Below, piece after piece: positions 13,833-26,300 of a DNA stretch of 64,000 nucleotides. The position numbers and the translations under genes were made by a program. A model generated the notes under the pieces. It was not told the DNA's origin. It searched no databases and saw only the letters and a list, made by a program, of their open reading frames with translations. The DNA lies in the NCBI GenBank assembly GCA_027625915.1, contig JANTQA010000008.1, positions 2,311,001 through 2,375,000 of the forward strand. Direction: 5' to 3'. Source of the stretch: Anaeramoeba flamelloides (lineage: Eukaryota > Metamonada > Anaeramoebidae). How positions within the stretch are numbered: the stretch's first letter is position 1; each line of letters starts with the position of its first letter.

Positions 13833-16089
13833 ATATAATTCCCCCACAATTATGTTTATTATTTATTTATTTTAATTTATTTATATTTTGTTTTCTTGAT
13901 TATTATTTTTAATTTTTATTGTCAATAGGTTAAATCAAATTAATTTCTTTGATTAACTATTTTTTTAATGTCTAAAAATTTTAAAACAAAATTTAGTTTA
14001 GTTACTAAAATTTGGTTTAATATTTATCAAAATGTGATTTTTTTTATATTTCTTTTAAAAACCTCTAATAAAAGATTTCAAAAATCATGAGTGAATTGTT
14101 TATTTTATTTCTTCCACTTTTATAAAGACTTTCCAAGGCTGCAGCGTGTTTTTATTTAATACAAATTTAATTTTTGTTTATTATTTAAAAAGATATGATA
14201 GTGAGCAGGATGCTACAGCTTTTCCAAAACTAGGATACACTATATAACTTAATGGTAGAAACATTTCTGTGAAAAATAATTTTCTGAAAATGGATAAAAA
14301 AAAATAATTGTAATTATTAATGAGTGCCTAATAACAATCAAAAACGAAACAACCTGTGAAGTATGATCGATTTCCCCAAAAATCAATAATTGAAAAAGAA
14401 GAGGACATTTTTCAAAAAAAGTTTCAAAGACTGATACTCCATTTCCAATTTGAATGGCTATAAATTATAATTTTGAAAACAACTATGTTGATTTTTGATG
14501 TGATATTATTTGGCACTTTTTGAGATCACAAATATTTTTTTTTTCCCCTTTTTTTCTATTCTCAAATGAGTTATTTTAATCTCACGAATCTTCCACAATC
14601 TTTACTCTTTCCAATTTAAGAGAGTTGTTATAAAACCACAAATTAGATTAAATAGAATTAAATTGATTATTAGTCTCCTGATAAAGTTATAGAATAACTG
14701 AAAAATTTATATGGGTTTTAATTTTTACATATTTTTTTTACAAAAGCTTTGAATCGAGTATTCTATTGTTTTAAATATGAAGGAACTTTGTAAAATGGGC
14801 TTGGTTTCTTAAGATTCTTTCTCTTGAATTATTTTTTAAGCTGAGTTAAATTATTACAAAATGGGAAATTGAACTAAAAATTATATGAAATAAATATGTA
14901 TTTAACAGCAATGAAAACAATTTGTTTTAAATTCAAGAAATATAACCCTTTAGAAATTTGAAAAAAAGAAATAAGTGGTTTTTTTTTTAAAATTTGATTT
15001 TTTATTCAATTAATGAAAACTTTAGAACTTTTTTTTTTTCATTTTATTTTTTACCAAAGAGAATTCTTTTAAACTTATTTTTTGGGTATATTATTAAATT
15101 TAAAATTAGGTCAAATTTCAAAATTTCTCAAATTGAAGTTATTCATATTTTTGAAGAGTTTCTTAATTATAATTATTGGTAGGAAAGTTTTTAATACTTT
15201 TTTATAATTGTGGGAGGAAATATCAAAAAGATTATTTTTTGATTTGCAGTATTTTATTACTTAAATTGCAGAAAACTCAAAATCTTGATATCATATATAC
15301 TAAATATTTTTAAGAATTTGTTCGAAATATAATTTTAACACAAAAAGTTTAGTGGAATTTTTTTTCTCCTTAAAACAAGTTACAAAAGTCTAATTGGTCT
15401 CTTAATTATTTTTTTTTTCAAAATTTCAGGCAAAATTTCCTAGTATACCATTCAAACCACCCAAGTCCACTCAAAATACTTTAACATACCCGTAAAGATG
15501 TATTTAAATACACCAGTCAACCTATTTCAATGGAATTGACTATTTTGAAAAAAATGAGAAATTTGAATAATTTTGAATTTTTTTAAATTTTCCCTTTTTT
15601 TTTGATTAAATGAATTTTTTAGTTAAGGAGATCATCTCAATTTTTTTATTTGTTATTTAAATTTTTAAAATCAAAATGAGGGCCATTTCACTAGAGTCTT
15701 TTTGGTTTCAAGACTACATTGAATATGGAGCAAATCCATGATAAATGACAAGACCCTCAAAATGAATTTTTGATTTTAAGGGAGTAGTCCCACCCTAGAT
15801 TCATCTATAATCAAAGTATGCAATAATTGGGCGTACATAATATTAGTACTGTTACCATTAAATTGTTACACTTTACTCTAAAAAATCTATTATAAATCTC
15901 ACTAAACAATAAATTATTTGGATATTTGTAAATAATGATCACAATTAAAAATTTTCATTTTGAAAAACGTTTTTTGAATAGGTTTTTCTGAAATCCAGTA
16001 AAATAGAAACACAAATAAAACCATTCTGGTATTTAATCTTTCATATTTAGAACTTTCAAAAGTAACCATTTTTAATTCATTATTAATTT
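13833..16089. other. gene-free stretch downstream of the Myb gene
   Basis: No gene seen. It holds the Myb 3' flank, a patch at 14125-14240 with TTCCAAGGCTGCAGC on one side and GCTACAGC near the other (possible small inverted element), the repeat at 14310-14690, and a short inverted match around 15670-15770 (ATGAGGG / CCCTCAAAAT) followed by TTAAGGGAGTAGTCCC at about 15777, which resembles the ends of the TTAA elements. Confidence 0.5.
14310..14690. repeat. interspersed repeat, partner at 5370-5760
   Basis: Second copy of the repeat described at 5370-5760, in the same orientation, starting at GCCTAATAACAATC and running through ACTTTTTGAGATCAC to the ATTAGATTAAATAGAATT block. Boundaries are approximate. 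Confidence 0.55.
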
Positions 16090-16215
16090 TTTCATAGGTT
16101 AATGATAAAAAAAATTATGATTCTTTATTGAAATTTCGAAACAAAAATTTGGAAATTAGGGCTGTAAGAGGAAATCAATTTCCTCCCTTCAAAACTAAAA
16201 ACAAAAAAAAAGTAA
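16090..16215 (+). mobile_element. LINE 3'-end fragment
   Basis: The plus strand can be read as VNDKKNYDSLLKF followed by RNKNLEIRAVRGN, which matches the C-terminal end of the reverse transcriptase in the LINE copies at 22145-23757 and 41600-43165. It ends in AATCAATTTCCTCCCTTC, as copy 41600-43165 does, and then an A-rich stretch. This is a strongly 5'-truncated insertion of the same family, as target-primed reverse transcription commonly leaves. Confidence 0.75.
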
Positions 16216-16329
16216 CTATTTTTATCTTTTTTTAATATCAAAAATTTACTCAATAATCATCAGCATAAAAAACCAAAGAAAGATTAGTTTTGGAATTTTT
16301 TTATAAAGCTAATTGTAATACCAATCTAT

Positions 16330-16880
16330 TTTCAATATTATGTAAAAAAACTAAATTCCAAAAAATTTGTACACAGTTTAAACAGTTTCCTTTACCTAAA
16401 TTCAATTTGGAAATAATTTTAATTTTACAAACTATTTCATTTTTTGTCTTTTTTGTTTTAGTTTAAATTTCCTTTTTTCCAATTACTTAATCTGTTTTGT
16501 TAGATCTGAAAATTTTTATTTTGATGGTTGATTGAAAGTTAATGTTGAGTTTGTTAAAAAAGAAAAATCCACATACAATTCGTTGATGTTAACTTACCAT
16601 TTGATCGATCAACCATTGTTGGTGTAATTTCAACAAATTAACCAATACAGTAAGTTCTTGTTCAGCTCATTTCATCTCAGCTCGTTTCTTTATTTCGTAC
16701 ACATCAGATTTTTTAATTTTCATTTTATATTTTTTTCTTTTATTTAGATGAAAAAGATTACTTATTAAAACATTAATATTATGTAACTTAAATCTGATTT
16801 TATATTATGTTTGGAAAAATGCAATCAATCTAGATTTTTTTTTATTGGCCTATTTTGATGATTTTGGGTCTGTCCTAATT
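16330..16880. repeat. A-type interspersed repeat, about 550 bp
   Basis: Diagnostic blocks are ACACAGTTTAAACAGTT, TTTGGAAATAATTTT, ACTATTTCATTTTTTGTC, TTTGATCGATCAACCATTG and TTGGTGTAATTTCAAC. Other copies are at 37415-37945 and, more diverged, 53750-54300; the first part alone is at 29335-29568. No coding capacity and no clean inverted ends were seen. Confidence 0.7.
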
Positions 16881-18238
16881 TTTCGAAATGTTTTAATAGC
16901 ACAAAATTAACTATTCATATTTAAACCCTCCTCAAGTAACTATTTTTTTTTTCAAAAAAAATAATATTAAAGATTAATTAATAACAATAAAGATAAAAGC
17001 AGAAATGAATAAAATTATTACATTTTGAGGAAATAATTATATGTTCAATAAATATCCAATTTGTCGAAAATAATTTGAAAAAATAATCTTCGAAAGTTAA
17101 TTATTTATTGAAATAATCATTTTTTAAAAAACTAATAAACAATTGGCAGATAAATTTAATAGAGATATTTTGGAAATTTTAAGTCTGAAAATTACTAAGA
17201 TTTGAAATCAAAGTGTTTATTTTCTTAGTATAGTAATGAATTCTCGATTCTATTAATTATTCTATAGACACAACCACTTTAATGAACTTTAGGAAGGTTT
17301 ATTGCTGGGTTCATAAAACGTTTGGTCATTTATAAAAAGGATTTGATACAAAATAAAAGTAATTACATACTAAATATCATAATATTCACAATTAAAAATC
17401 TTGTCACGTAGTATTTTCATGTTCAATATTTTTTTCTCGACTATATATGGATTTTTATAAACCATAAAAAACATTTATTAGGATTAAGTGTGCATATTCT
17501 TGAAAACTAAAGACTAAAAGGAAATCAATCAATTTGATCTAATCTTTTCCTTAACAACAAAAATAATAAAGGATTTAAAAAATACAAATGATTAATTAGA
17601 TTTTTCTATAATAGTCATTTGAAAAAAGTAAAAACTTTTTTTTATAAAATTTTCAAGAATTAAAACTTTTTTAAAGATTTGTGTTTTAATAAAGCAAAAA
17701 CTTTTTTTGAAAAAAAGTTCTTACTATTAGTTGCAAAATCAATTGAAAAAACTTTTTATTTAGCTTTCCACAAAAAGATTTTATAAATCCTTTAAAATTT
17801 ATTTGTATAAATCACTTTAAATTATGAATTTTCTCTTTTTTAGAATTGGTTGGGTTAATAATTTTTTTTATTTCAAGGAAAATGATTTTTTTGGAAAAGC
17901 TAAAAGAAAATTTTGAGCTTTTTATTTTACAATTAACAGTACCTTCCCACCCCAGCCTCTACACCATTTTAAGATTGACCTTTTTTTTTTTTATTAACAA
18001 AAGAAAACTTACAAAAAATTTTAATTCTGACAAAGTTTTTCACTTTTTAAAATAAATAACTTGATAAAATTTTTTAAAAAGTCCTCTTGGTTGTTAAAAA
18101 AGAATTTAGTAAAGTTTTATCACTTGTTTTTAATTCCTGGTACCACTTTTTGTAAAAAGTTCACTAATTCACGGATATTAAATATTCAAATATTTGTTGA
18201 TAACATATCCAAATTTGATTCTTTGAAACTTTTATTTT
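16881..18238. other. gene-free stretch
   Basis: No gene seen. Around 17225-17370 there is a block (AATGAACTTTAGGAAGG and AAAAAGGATTTGAT) that recurs at about 38975-39115 and, diverged, inside the MITE-2 copies, which suggests a common older element. Two 60-70-codon open frames at 17846-18246 are rich in Phe/Leu/Lys and have no domain. Confidence 0.5.
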
Positions 18239-18700
18239 TACTGTAGAGAGAAAAATGTTGGACACAGAAAAATGGTTGGACAGCATTTTTAATTGGAACA
18301 TTACTGAAAATGATTTTTAATTTCAATCATTTGTGAAATAACTAAAGAAAATAACAATAATCTACTTATTAGAATAACGATTAATGTAATTCTACTTTTT
18401 CAAAACCTTATCTCTTATAATCTAAATTAAGTTTAAAAATTACCATTTTCAGAATTAATAGTAAACTTTACTAAAACTAGGATTTTTGTTAAAATAGCAT
18501 GATCTACTTTAGTTATCAACCATTCAAATGAGTATTCTACACAAACCACTGATTAATGAACTTTTAACAGCTTTAAACCTGGATTTATATAAAATTCACC
18601 TAGTTATCAATAGGATTTGATTTTCAATTTCAGTAATGTTCCCAATTAAAAATGGTGTCCAACCATTTTTCTGTGTCCAACATTTTTCTCTCAACACTTA
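18239..18700. mobile_element. MITE-2, copy 1, about 460 bp
   Basis: The left end reads CTGTAGAGAGAAAAATG and the right end is its complement, CATTTTTCTCTCAACACT, with TA on both outer sides. Each end contains two successive copies of an AAAAATG(G)TTGGACA motif, then a core ATTGGGAACATTACTGAAAA-like block shared with MITE-3. No protein is encoded. A close second copy is at 31934-32397. Confidence 0.85.
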
Positions 18701-19046
18701 CTTATTTTTTTTTTAATAGAAAATACCCATTACCAAGAATTATAATTTGAAAATATTTAAAAATGAAGAAGACATTCGAATAACGATCTTTAAGTTGTTG
18801 AATAATTTCAAAAAAAAACTAAAGAAGCTAATAAATGGTTTCTGCACCAACTTTTGGTAAACAGTGCTTGTTTAACTTGTCAAAAAAACTTTTGTGAAAG
18901 TAATTGATTAAATAATATAGACAATCTCCCTTTTTAACCACTTGAGAAAACAAGACTTTCATTTTTAATTTTGATCTTGCAAGCTCATTAGATTTTGTAA
19001 CCAAATTAAAAACAAAAACAAAAAACATAAGAAATTTCACAAGAGG

Positions 19047-19248
19047 TACTTTCAGTTCCACTTTTTGTGAACAAACTTTGAACAAAATTTCAGGCACAAA
19101 AAAATACTCAAATTTCGGCACCATTTTTTAAATATTTTTTTTACACAAATTATTTTATTAGAATTCAAATTTTGTGCCTTAATATGAAAATTTTTTTTTG
19201 CCTTATTTTGTTATTGAAAGTTCTAGTATTAAAAGTGTAATTGACTGG
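19047..19248. mobile_element. MITE-1, decayed copy
   Basis: Degenerate member of the 200-bp palindromic family. The left end TACTTTCAGTTCCAC and right end GTGTAATTGACTG still match the consensus CAGTCAGTTTCAC ends, and internal AGGCACAAA and TTTGTGCCTTAA motifs survive. Confidence 0.7.
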
Positions 19249-20306
19249 AATGTAAATACAGTTTTGAATGATTGACTTTCACTAAAGGTGTTACCCGTCT
19301 TTTGTGAGCCAATATTTACAATACTAAGAATGGTTATTATTAAATAGAGGAATATTTATCTTTTTTTTTTATAATAACCGATAAACGAAATATATTTAAC
19401 AAAAAGTGAAAAAATGATTAAAAGTACCAAAATAACATGGTAAATGCGACAAAAAAACATCACCACTTTTTCTATTTCACAATACTTTGTGTTTTTTAAA
19501 ATTATTTCAAAATTTAGAAAAGTATATAAAGATCAAAATTCAAGATCTTTCAATTTAAGAGTTTTTACAATCCAAACTTTGCAAAAAATGAATAATTTAA
19601 ACAACTTTCCGATTATAGAACTTTTGATAAAAAAAGTTTAAGGTTTTCGAAAATTCACAAGTATTTTTATTTTTGATAACTTTCAAAAATTTCTATTTAA
19701 TTTCAAAATTTATCTTTTTTGTATTCAATTAATTTTTTACCCCTTTTTTGGTCTTTAAAAAACATTCGTCAACTATTTGTAATATGAAAGAATGTAAGAA
19801 ACTGAAATCTTGCATAGATCATAACTTTCAGTCTGAAAGTTCTAAAAAGTCTTGAAAGTCTTTATATGGATTTGCTATTCTTTTCCTGATCAAAAAGTTT
19901 AAGAAATTCGATCCATAGCAAAAAAGTAATTAACTTTACAAAGAAGATGATGACGAAATAATAAAACAATCCAATTCTTTTCAAACAATTTATTTCCACT
20001 TCTCAAATAGACCTGATTCACTTTATTTGAAAAAACACCTTTGGGGTTTGAAAGCAGAAAGATTTAAAGGTTACCTTTAAAAATGTGGTTGGCTTTGAAT
20101 AAAAATACTTTGATGAAAGATTGGACCAGCTAATTAGTGTACAGAAGACACAAATTTACGTGAATTTAAATCCAACTCTAATCATCAAATTCTCAAATTT
20201 TGTCAGTTTACCTTCAATTTTTATTTGCAAATTAAAGAAAGTTTTTTTCAAAATTGACTTTTTATTTTTCTTTGTCTTTTTTCTTTCCTCTTTTGCCTGT
20301 ATAAAA
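19249..20306. other. gene-free stretch; 5' flank of the FN3 receptor gene
   Basis: No gene seen. The last part before 20307 holds the promoter and leader of the receptor gene. The frame is open for 62 codons upstream of the chosen ATG, but that part is low-complexity (Phe/Lys-rich) and would bury the signal peptide, so it is more likely untranslated. Confidence 0.5.
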
Positions 20307-23300
20307 ATGAGGACAAGTTTTGGATTTTTAATACTTGTAATTCTCATTTGTGTACCTTGTTTTTGTGAGGTGTTACAAATATATAGAGAAAATGAGTCTA
20401 TTAGATCTGTTTCATGTGACATTGTTGTTAAAAAGGATGGATCAGACAATAATGATTGTAAAAGCTATAACACCGCATGCCAAAGCATTGAAAAGGGGCT
20501 CGAGGAATCTGGTAGTAAGCTTTAAATTTTTTTTCTATTGAGCAAGCCTTTGTCCCTTTTACTAATACGGAATTTTTCTAATTGTATGGAATCAAAAAGG
20601 CGACGATAATATATGTGTGTACGAAGGAACGTACTACATCTCCAAGACTTTGTCTGTTAATCACCAACAACTGATTTCAATCTCAGGAAGTGCCAAAACA
20701 AAAATTGATGGAAGTAGCTCAAGAAAATGTATTGATCTTGTTGACCAAAATTCTTTTGAGATTGATGGATTTACAATACAACACTGTGTGAATAATGGCG
20801 GTGAAGGTTTGTTTTTTTTTTTTTTTTTTCTTTCAAAATATGAATTCTTTTGTTCTTTGACAGGAACGCCTTCGTAATTATGATAAGATAATTGTTATTT
20901 TTAAAAAAATTCAGGTTTTTGAGAATGCTTTCGTTTTCTAAATTGACGCAACTTTGTGCTTTCATTTTTTTTTTTTTTTCGAATGAAATTCCTTCAAAGA
21001 GAAGAAAATTTTTTTTTCTGGTCAGGATATTGAGAATATCAATTACCGATTTTAATAAGTTAATTCAGCAATTTTTTTTTCATTCTACACGCCAACAATT
21101 ATATTTCGCATTCCACAGAATCCGTGAGTCTTTTCAATTAAGGCGTCACTACACTACAAGGAAAAAATAAATTCTGAAAATTAAATTCAACCCAAGCTAC
21201 AAATTGGATTTCTATTTACCGTTGTGGAAAAAAAGTGAAACATGGAAAAAAAGTGAAACACAGTTTTTAATTGGGAACATTACTGAAAATTCAAAGTAAG
21301 ATCAATGAAAAAAAGAATAAATAAATAAACAAAGACAAAATGAAGTATTCGTCACAATAACAGTTTTTTAAATACTATCTTTTAGTATGGGTTTTTCTTT
21401 GATTGATCAATTATTAAAAATTTGTTCAAAAAATTGACTATTTTTGAGATCTCCAAAACCACACCAATAATTTCGATAAATCAGGTAGATTTAAATTGTA
21501 TTTGTTGGGTTGACTGAAAATAATATAATGGGTTATTCTTTGAAGTTAATTGGTTTCTTCTTTTTATTGATTTTACTTTTCATTTTCAGTAATGTTCCCA
21601 ATTAAAAACTGTGTTTCACTTTTTTTCCACAACAGTTACTATCTTTTATAAACTATTTTTGTAAAGTTATTGTAATTTTATGTCATTAAAAAAAGATAGC
21701 TATTAAACGAATTAAGATTCAAATACATCCCTTTTTCAAAATTCCTACTTTTGAAAAAATCACCAAATTTTTGGGGTATTTTTTTTTTTTTTGAAATTAG
21801 TTTCAAAGAATGAACTTTAGATTGAACATTAAGAAAGAAAAATAAATAAACGTCAAAACAATTTGCCAAAAAAAAAAAGGGAATATATATGAAAACTCAA
21901 ACATGAAAAAAAAATATAAAACGATAAAAAATATTCCAAAAAGAGAAAAAAAATCAACTTTTCAATTTAATTTAACAATATCTTTTGAAAGAAATATTTG
22001 ATTTTATTAAAAAATTGAAAAATATGATTCTTTTGTAGACTATTAAAAAAAAAAAAATTGATTAAAATATCTCTTCGCTAAGTGAAATAAAAATATCAAA
22101 AATTTTACAATTAAGAATGATAAAAATATTACTGAAAACTTTCATTTTTTTTTTTTTTTTTTTTTTATTTAAGGGAGGAGCTATTAGCCCCTCTTGTGTG
22201 CCTGAATTCCTAAATTTTTATTTAGAAATCTTATTAAAGACTCAAAGATAAGTTTATTATCTACTAAGGCCAATAAACTTGATGAATCTTTTTTTGTAAT
22301 AATATTGAAAATATTATTATTTTTTAATATATTAGATATATTAATTTTTTTTAATTCAGATATCCAGATTTTACGATTATTTTCATAGGCTGAGCAATTC
22401 CATAGAAAATGGTACAAATCTTCAATGATATCTAAATTATTTATTTTTTTACATATCTCACAATATTTTGATTTATTTTTATTCATAACAAAAGAATATC
22501 TATTTAAATAATTTGTAAAATTTCTAAGTTTTAAAATTGAAGTTGAACCCTTCCATTTTAAATATCTTTTGTCGTTAGGTTTTCCAGAATTTAAAAGAAT
22601 TGAGTAAAATCTTTGATTTTTCTCTATTCTTTAGAATTCTGGAAAACCGCCGTTAGCTTTTTTTTTTTTTTGAGAAATAAAAAGAAAATTTATTTAATTT
22701 TCTTTACACACCAAAAAGTAAAAAAAAACCTAGGCACTCTACGACACTTGACTACACGACTGCTTGCGTATTGTGTTATTTATTTGGATAATTTTTAAAT
22801 ATTTTTGGACTTTCCAACTTGAGCTATTTTCTAATTGATTAATTCGATATTTATCAAGTTCAATTTCTAATTCTTTTAAGTTATTTGATTGCCAGTTAAT
22901 ATTTTCAAATTCTTTTTCTAAAGGGAAGATAATTAATTAATTCATCAAAACCAAGGATTTTTAATTTTTGTATTAACTTAAATCTTCTTTTATATCTTTA
23001 TTCTAACAGGATCAATTTTTTGCTTCAGTTTTATAAATAAGCCTGGGAGAATGTGGGTTAATTAATAAAAATTTTGTAATTTTTTTATTAATCCAAATAT
23101 CAATATCTTTAAAATCTGTTTTTGTTAAATCAAATATTTCTAATCCATATAATAGTTGACTATGTAATACCGCTTTAAAAAATTGAATTTTTAATCCATT
23201 AGAAAATTTTTTTTGTTGTAAGATATTGATTAACTTTTTGAAATTGGTCTTAACTTATTACAAGTTAAACTTTAAATGAGTTTTTTTATCCAGCCAAATA

Positions 23301-26300
23301 CCAAGATATAAAATTTTCTTTGGAATTAAAGTTTTTTTTTGTTTTATCACTATTTTAGGTTCATTCCAAAATCTCTTATAATTTTAAAGATTTTTTCTAG
23401 TTGAAAATTTATTTCTATCAATGATCCTTTCATAAGCAAAATTAGATCATCTGCAAACATCTGAACATGTATTGCCAATGGTTTAATTTTTTCTAAGGGA
23501 AAATGAGTAATAAATCCAAATAATAAACGAGTCAATGGATCCCCTTAAAACTTTCTTTTTTTTTTGCAATTTCCATTAATATCTAAATAAAGTTGTAAAC
23601 CTTTTTCAAAATTGTTATGTATAATAATGTTTATTATCTGATGGTATTTCAAAAAAACAAAATTTAGAAATTTTTTTTTTGAAAAAATTTTCAGAGTTAT
23701 CTGTGGTGTATCATTAAAAAATTGTTTCAAAAAAACATTCTAATTTTTAACTTTTTAAGGGATTAGCGTCTACTACTGGTTTTTGAATTCTAAATGGGAA
23801 AAAATATTCACTTCATTTTTCAATTTCCTTTTTGGAATTGAGTCACAAATTACAACTTACTTCTTTGAGAACACTTTATTTGGAAAAACAAAGAAAAAGG
23901 AAGTGAAATTTTTTTCCCATTTATAATTCAAATACCAGTATAGATTCGTCGAGAATTAACGTGCTTTGTAATTGGATATAAATCATATTAGTACTCCTTG
24001 ATTTAAATGTCTCTAAAAAACCCGATAAGTAAAATAGTACAAAAGTTTGATATTATCAATTAAAAATGATCCTTCTCTTATTAGTAAAAAACCACTAGAA
24101 TTTTAAAAAAAAAACTACATTTTGCTACAAATTTAAATGTTTAATTATCAATTTCTAATGAATTCAAAAGTGAAAAAAGTATCTCTTAAATTTATCTCGA
24201 AATTTGGATTAGTTACTAATAAAAAAAATTAAATAAAACAAATATAGTGTTGTGTAGATAATTTTTTAAAAGACAAAAAAAAAATCAAATAATATAAAAA
24301 TTAATTAAACTCTTTTTAAATAATAGTTTGAAATAATATTATTGATCTATTTGTAAAGTACTTTATCGATATATATATATATATATATATATAATTAAGA
24401 GCAAATTATCAATTTTTTTTTTTTTTTTTTGATACAAAACTTACAAGTTATTGTTAGAAAATAAAACAAATTTCCATCTTCATCAAACAACAAATATACT
24501 TTTATAATATTTCTAACCCAAATAAATTTTAATTTACTGCATTAATCAATCACAATTCTTAAAAAAAATTATCGACTAAATGATTATTAACATTGAAAAA
24601 AAAAATAAAAAAAAATAAAAAAAAAAGGCGGAGCTATTAAATTTAGATGTTATTCTGCGATCACTTATTACCCAAAAATCAAGAATTGTATAATCCAGAA
24701 CAATTATGCAGAGAAAGGTGGCGGTATCTATAATGGGATGTGTTGTCCCACATTAGAAAACGTCATTATTCGAGACAACGAAGCTACTGAAAGTGGAGGA
24801 GGATTATATTGTCTTATGAATGCAGCGTATAACCATCCTCATTTAACTTTTACGAATGTGACAATTGCTGAAAACACGGGCTCTGGACAAAAAAACGTTG
24901 AAGACAAGACGCCAAGCCAGGGGGGAGGGTATTCATGCAAGGTGAATGGTGACAGATTATATGATTGTGATGAATGCTATAACGGTGGGGGTTGCCAACC
25001 GAATGGAGAGTGTATGTGCTTACCGGGCTCATCCACACCGTCTCCTGAGTGTGAGTATTGTACACCTGGAACATATAGCTCTACTTACAACTCTCCAGAT
25101 TGTACACCTTGTGAAGTGGGCACTTATAATGATGCTGATGGCGCAACAGGGTGTAGAACATGCCCTGACGGTACGGGGAATTTGGGCACTGGTAATACAT
25201 ATTGTTCGCCAAACCAGTGCGAGCCTGTTGATCTAATCGGAAAAACCGCCACATCATTAACTGTCCAATGGGCGGAGCCGGAAACCAATTTCCCCATTAA
25301 TGGGTACAAATTACAATATAAACAAAATGATTCGGATTTCTGGTCTGTGAAGGATTTTGATAATGATGTATTTGAAACGGAAATAACAAATTTATATTCT
25401 GGGCAGTATAATTTCCAAGTTTCTGCATTTAACGATGAGGGGGTTGGCGAGTATTCCACTCAGATTGATTACGAAACATCACCTGCTACCACCCCATCGC
25501 AAATAACTGATGTCCAAGAAATTACTTCAGGAAGGAGTTCTACATGTATTGAAATAGAATGGGGAAAGCCTAATCATGGAGGATCGCAAATATTAAATTA
25601 TGAAATCAATTATCAAAAGGCAGAATCAAACGAGAACCAGACAATAACGATCAGCTCAGGTGACACTTTACAAAGCGATATTGCATCTTTACTATCTGGT
25701 GATTATTATATTAAAATTAGATCAAACAATTCTGTTGGTTATTCAGATTGGTCAAATATTTTTATATTCTCCACGAATGATGCCATATCGCCATCTACAA
25801 TAAATGATTTAAGTGGCACTGACAAAGGAAGTGATTGGATTAAATTACAATGGACAATACCATGCAATGGCGGATCAGAAATTGAAAATTATGAATTATT
25901 ATATATAAATGATGATGAAAGTAATAATCATAATGTCAATGCTAATAGTAATACCAATGCTAATGTTAATGATGAATATGAAAATGAAGATGAAGATAGA
26001 GATGAAATTGAGTATGAATATGTCGATGAAGATGAAGATGGGTGGGATCAGATCATAATCAAATCAGGAAGCATTTCAGAATATGAATTAAGTGATCTTT
26101 ATAGTGGGACTCATCAAATAAAAATACGTGCACTAAATGGCATTGAACCAAAAAGTAATTTTTCAAACATTATTACTAGTACAACTTTAAAGTCAACAGC
26201 ACCAGATGAAATCAAAGTCATTGAGCAAATTGATCGAACTTGTGATAGTCTTTCCATTGAATGGGAGAAACCAGATCATGGAGGCAGTAAAATTTTCAAT

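Noticed and set aside
18828-19124. 98-codon minus-strand frame
   Set aside because: Its first third overlaps a decayed MITE-1 copy and the rest has no recognisable feature; length alone is weak evidence in AT-rich repeats.
22184-22486. 100-codon minus-strand frame as a host gene
   Set aside because: It is the C-terminal part of the LINE reverse transcriptase; the same sequence recurs in the copy at 41600-43165.
24850-25459. Other-frame and antisense open frames over the Cys-rich and first FN3 region
   Set aside because: Shadows of the receptor exon, which has clear domain structure in its own frame.
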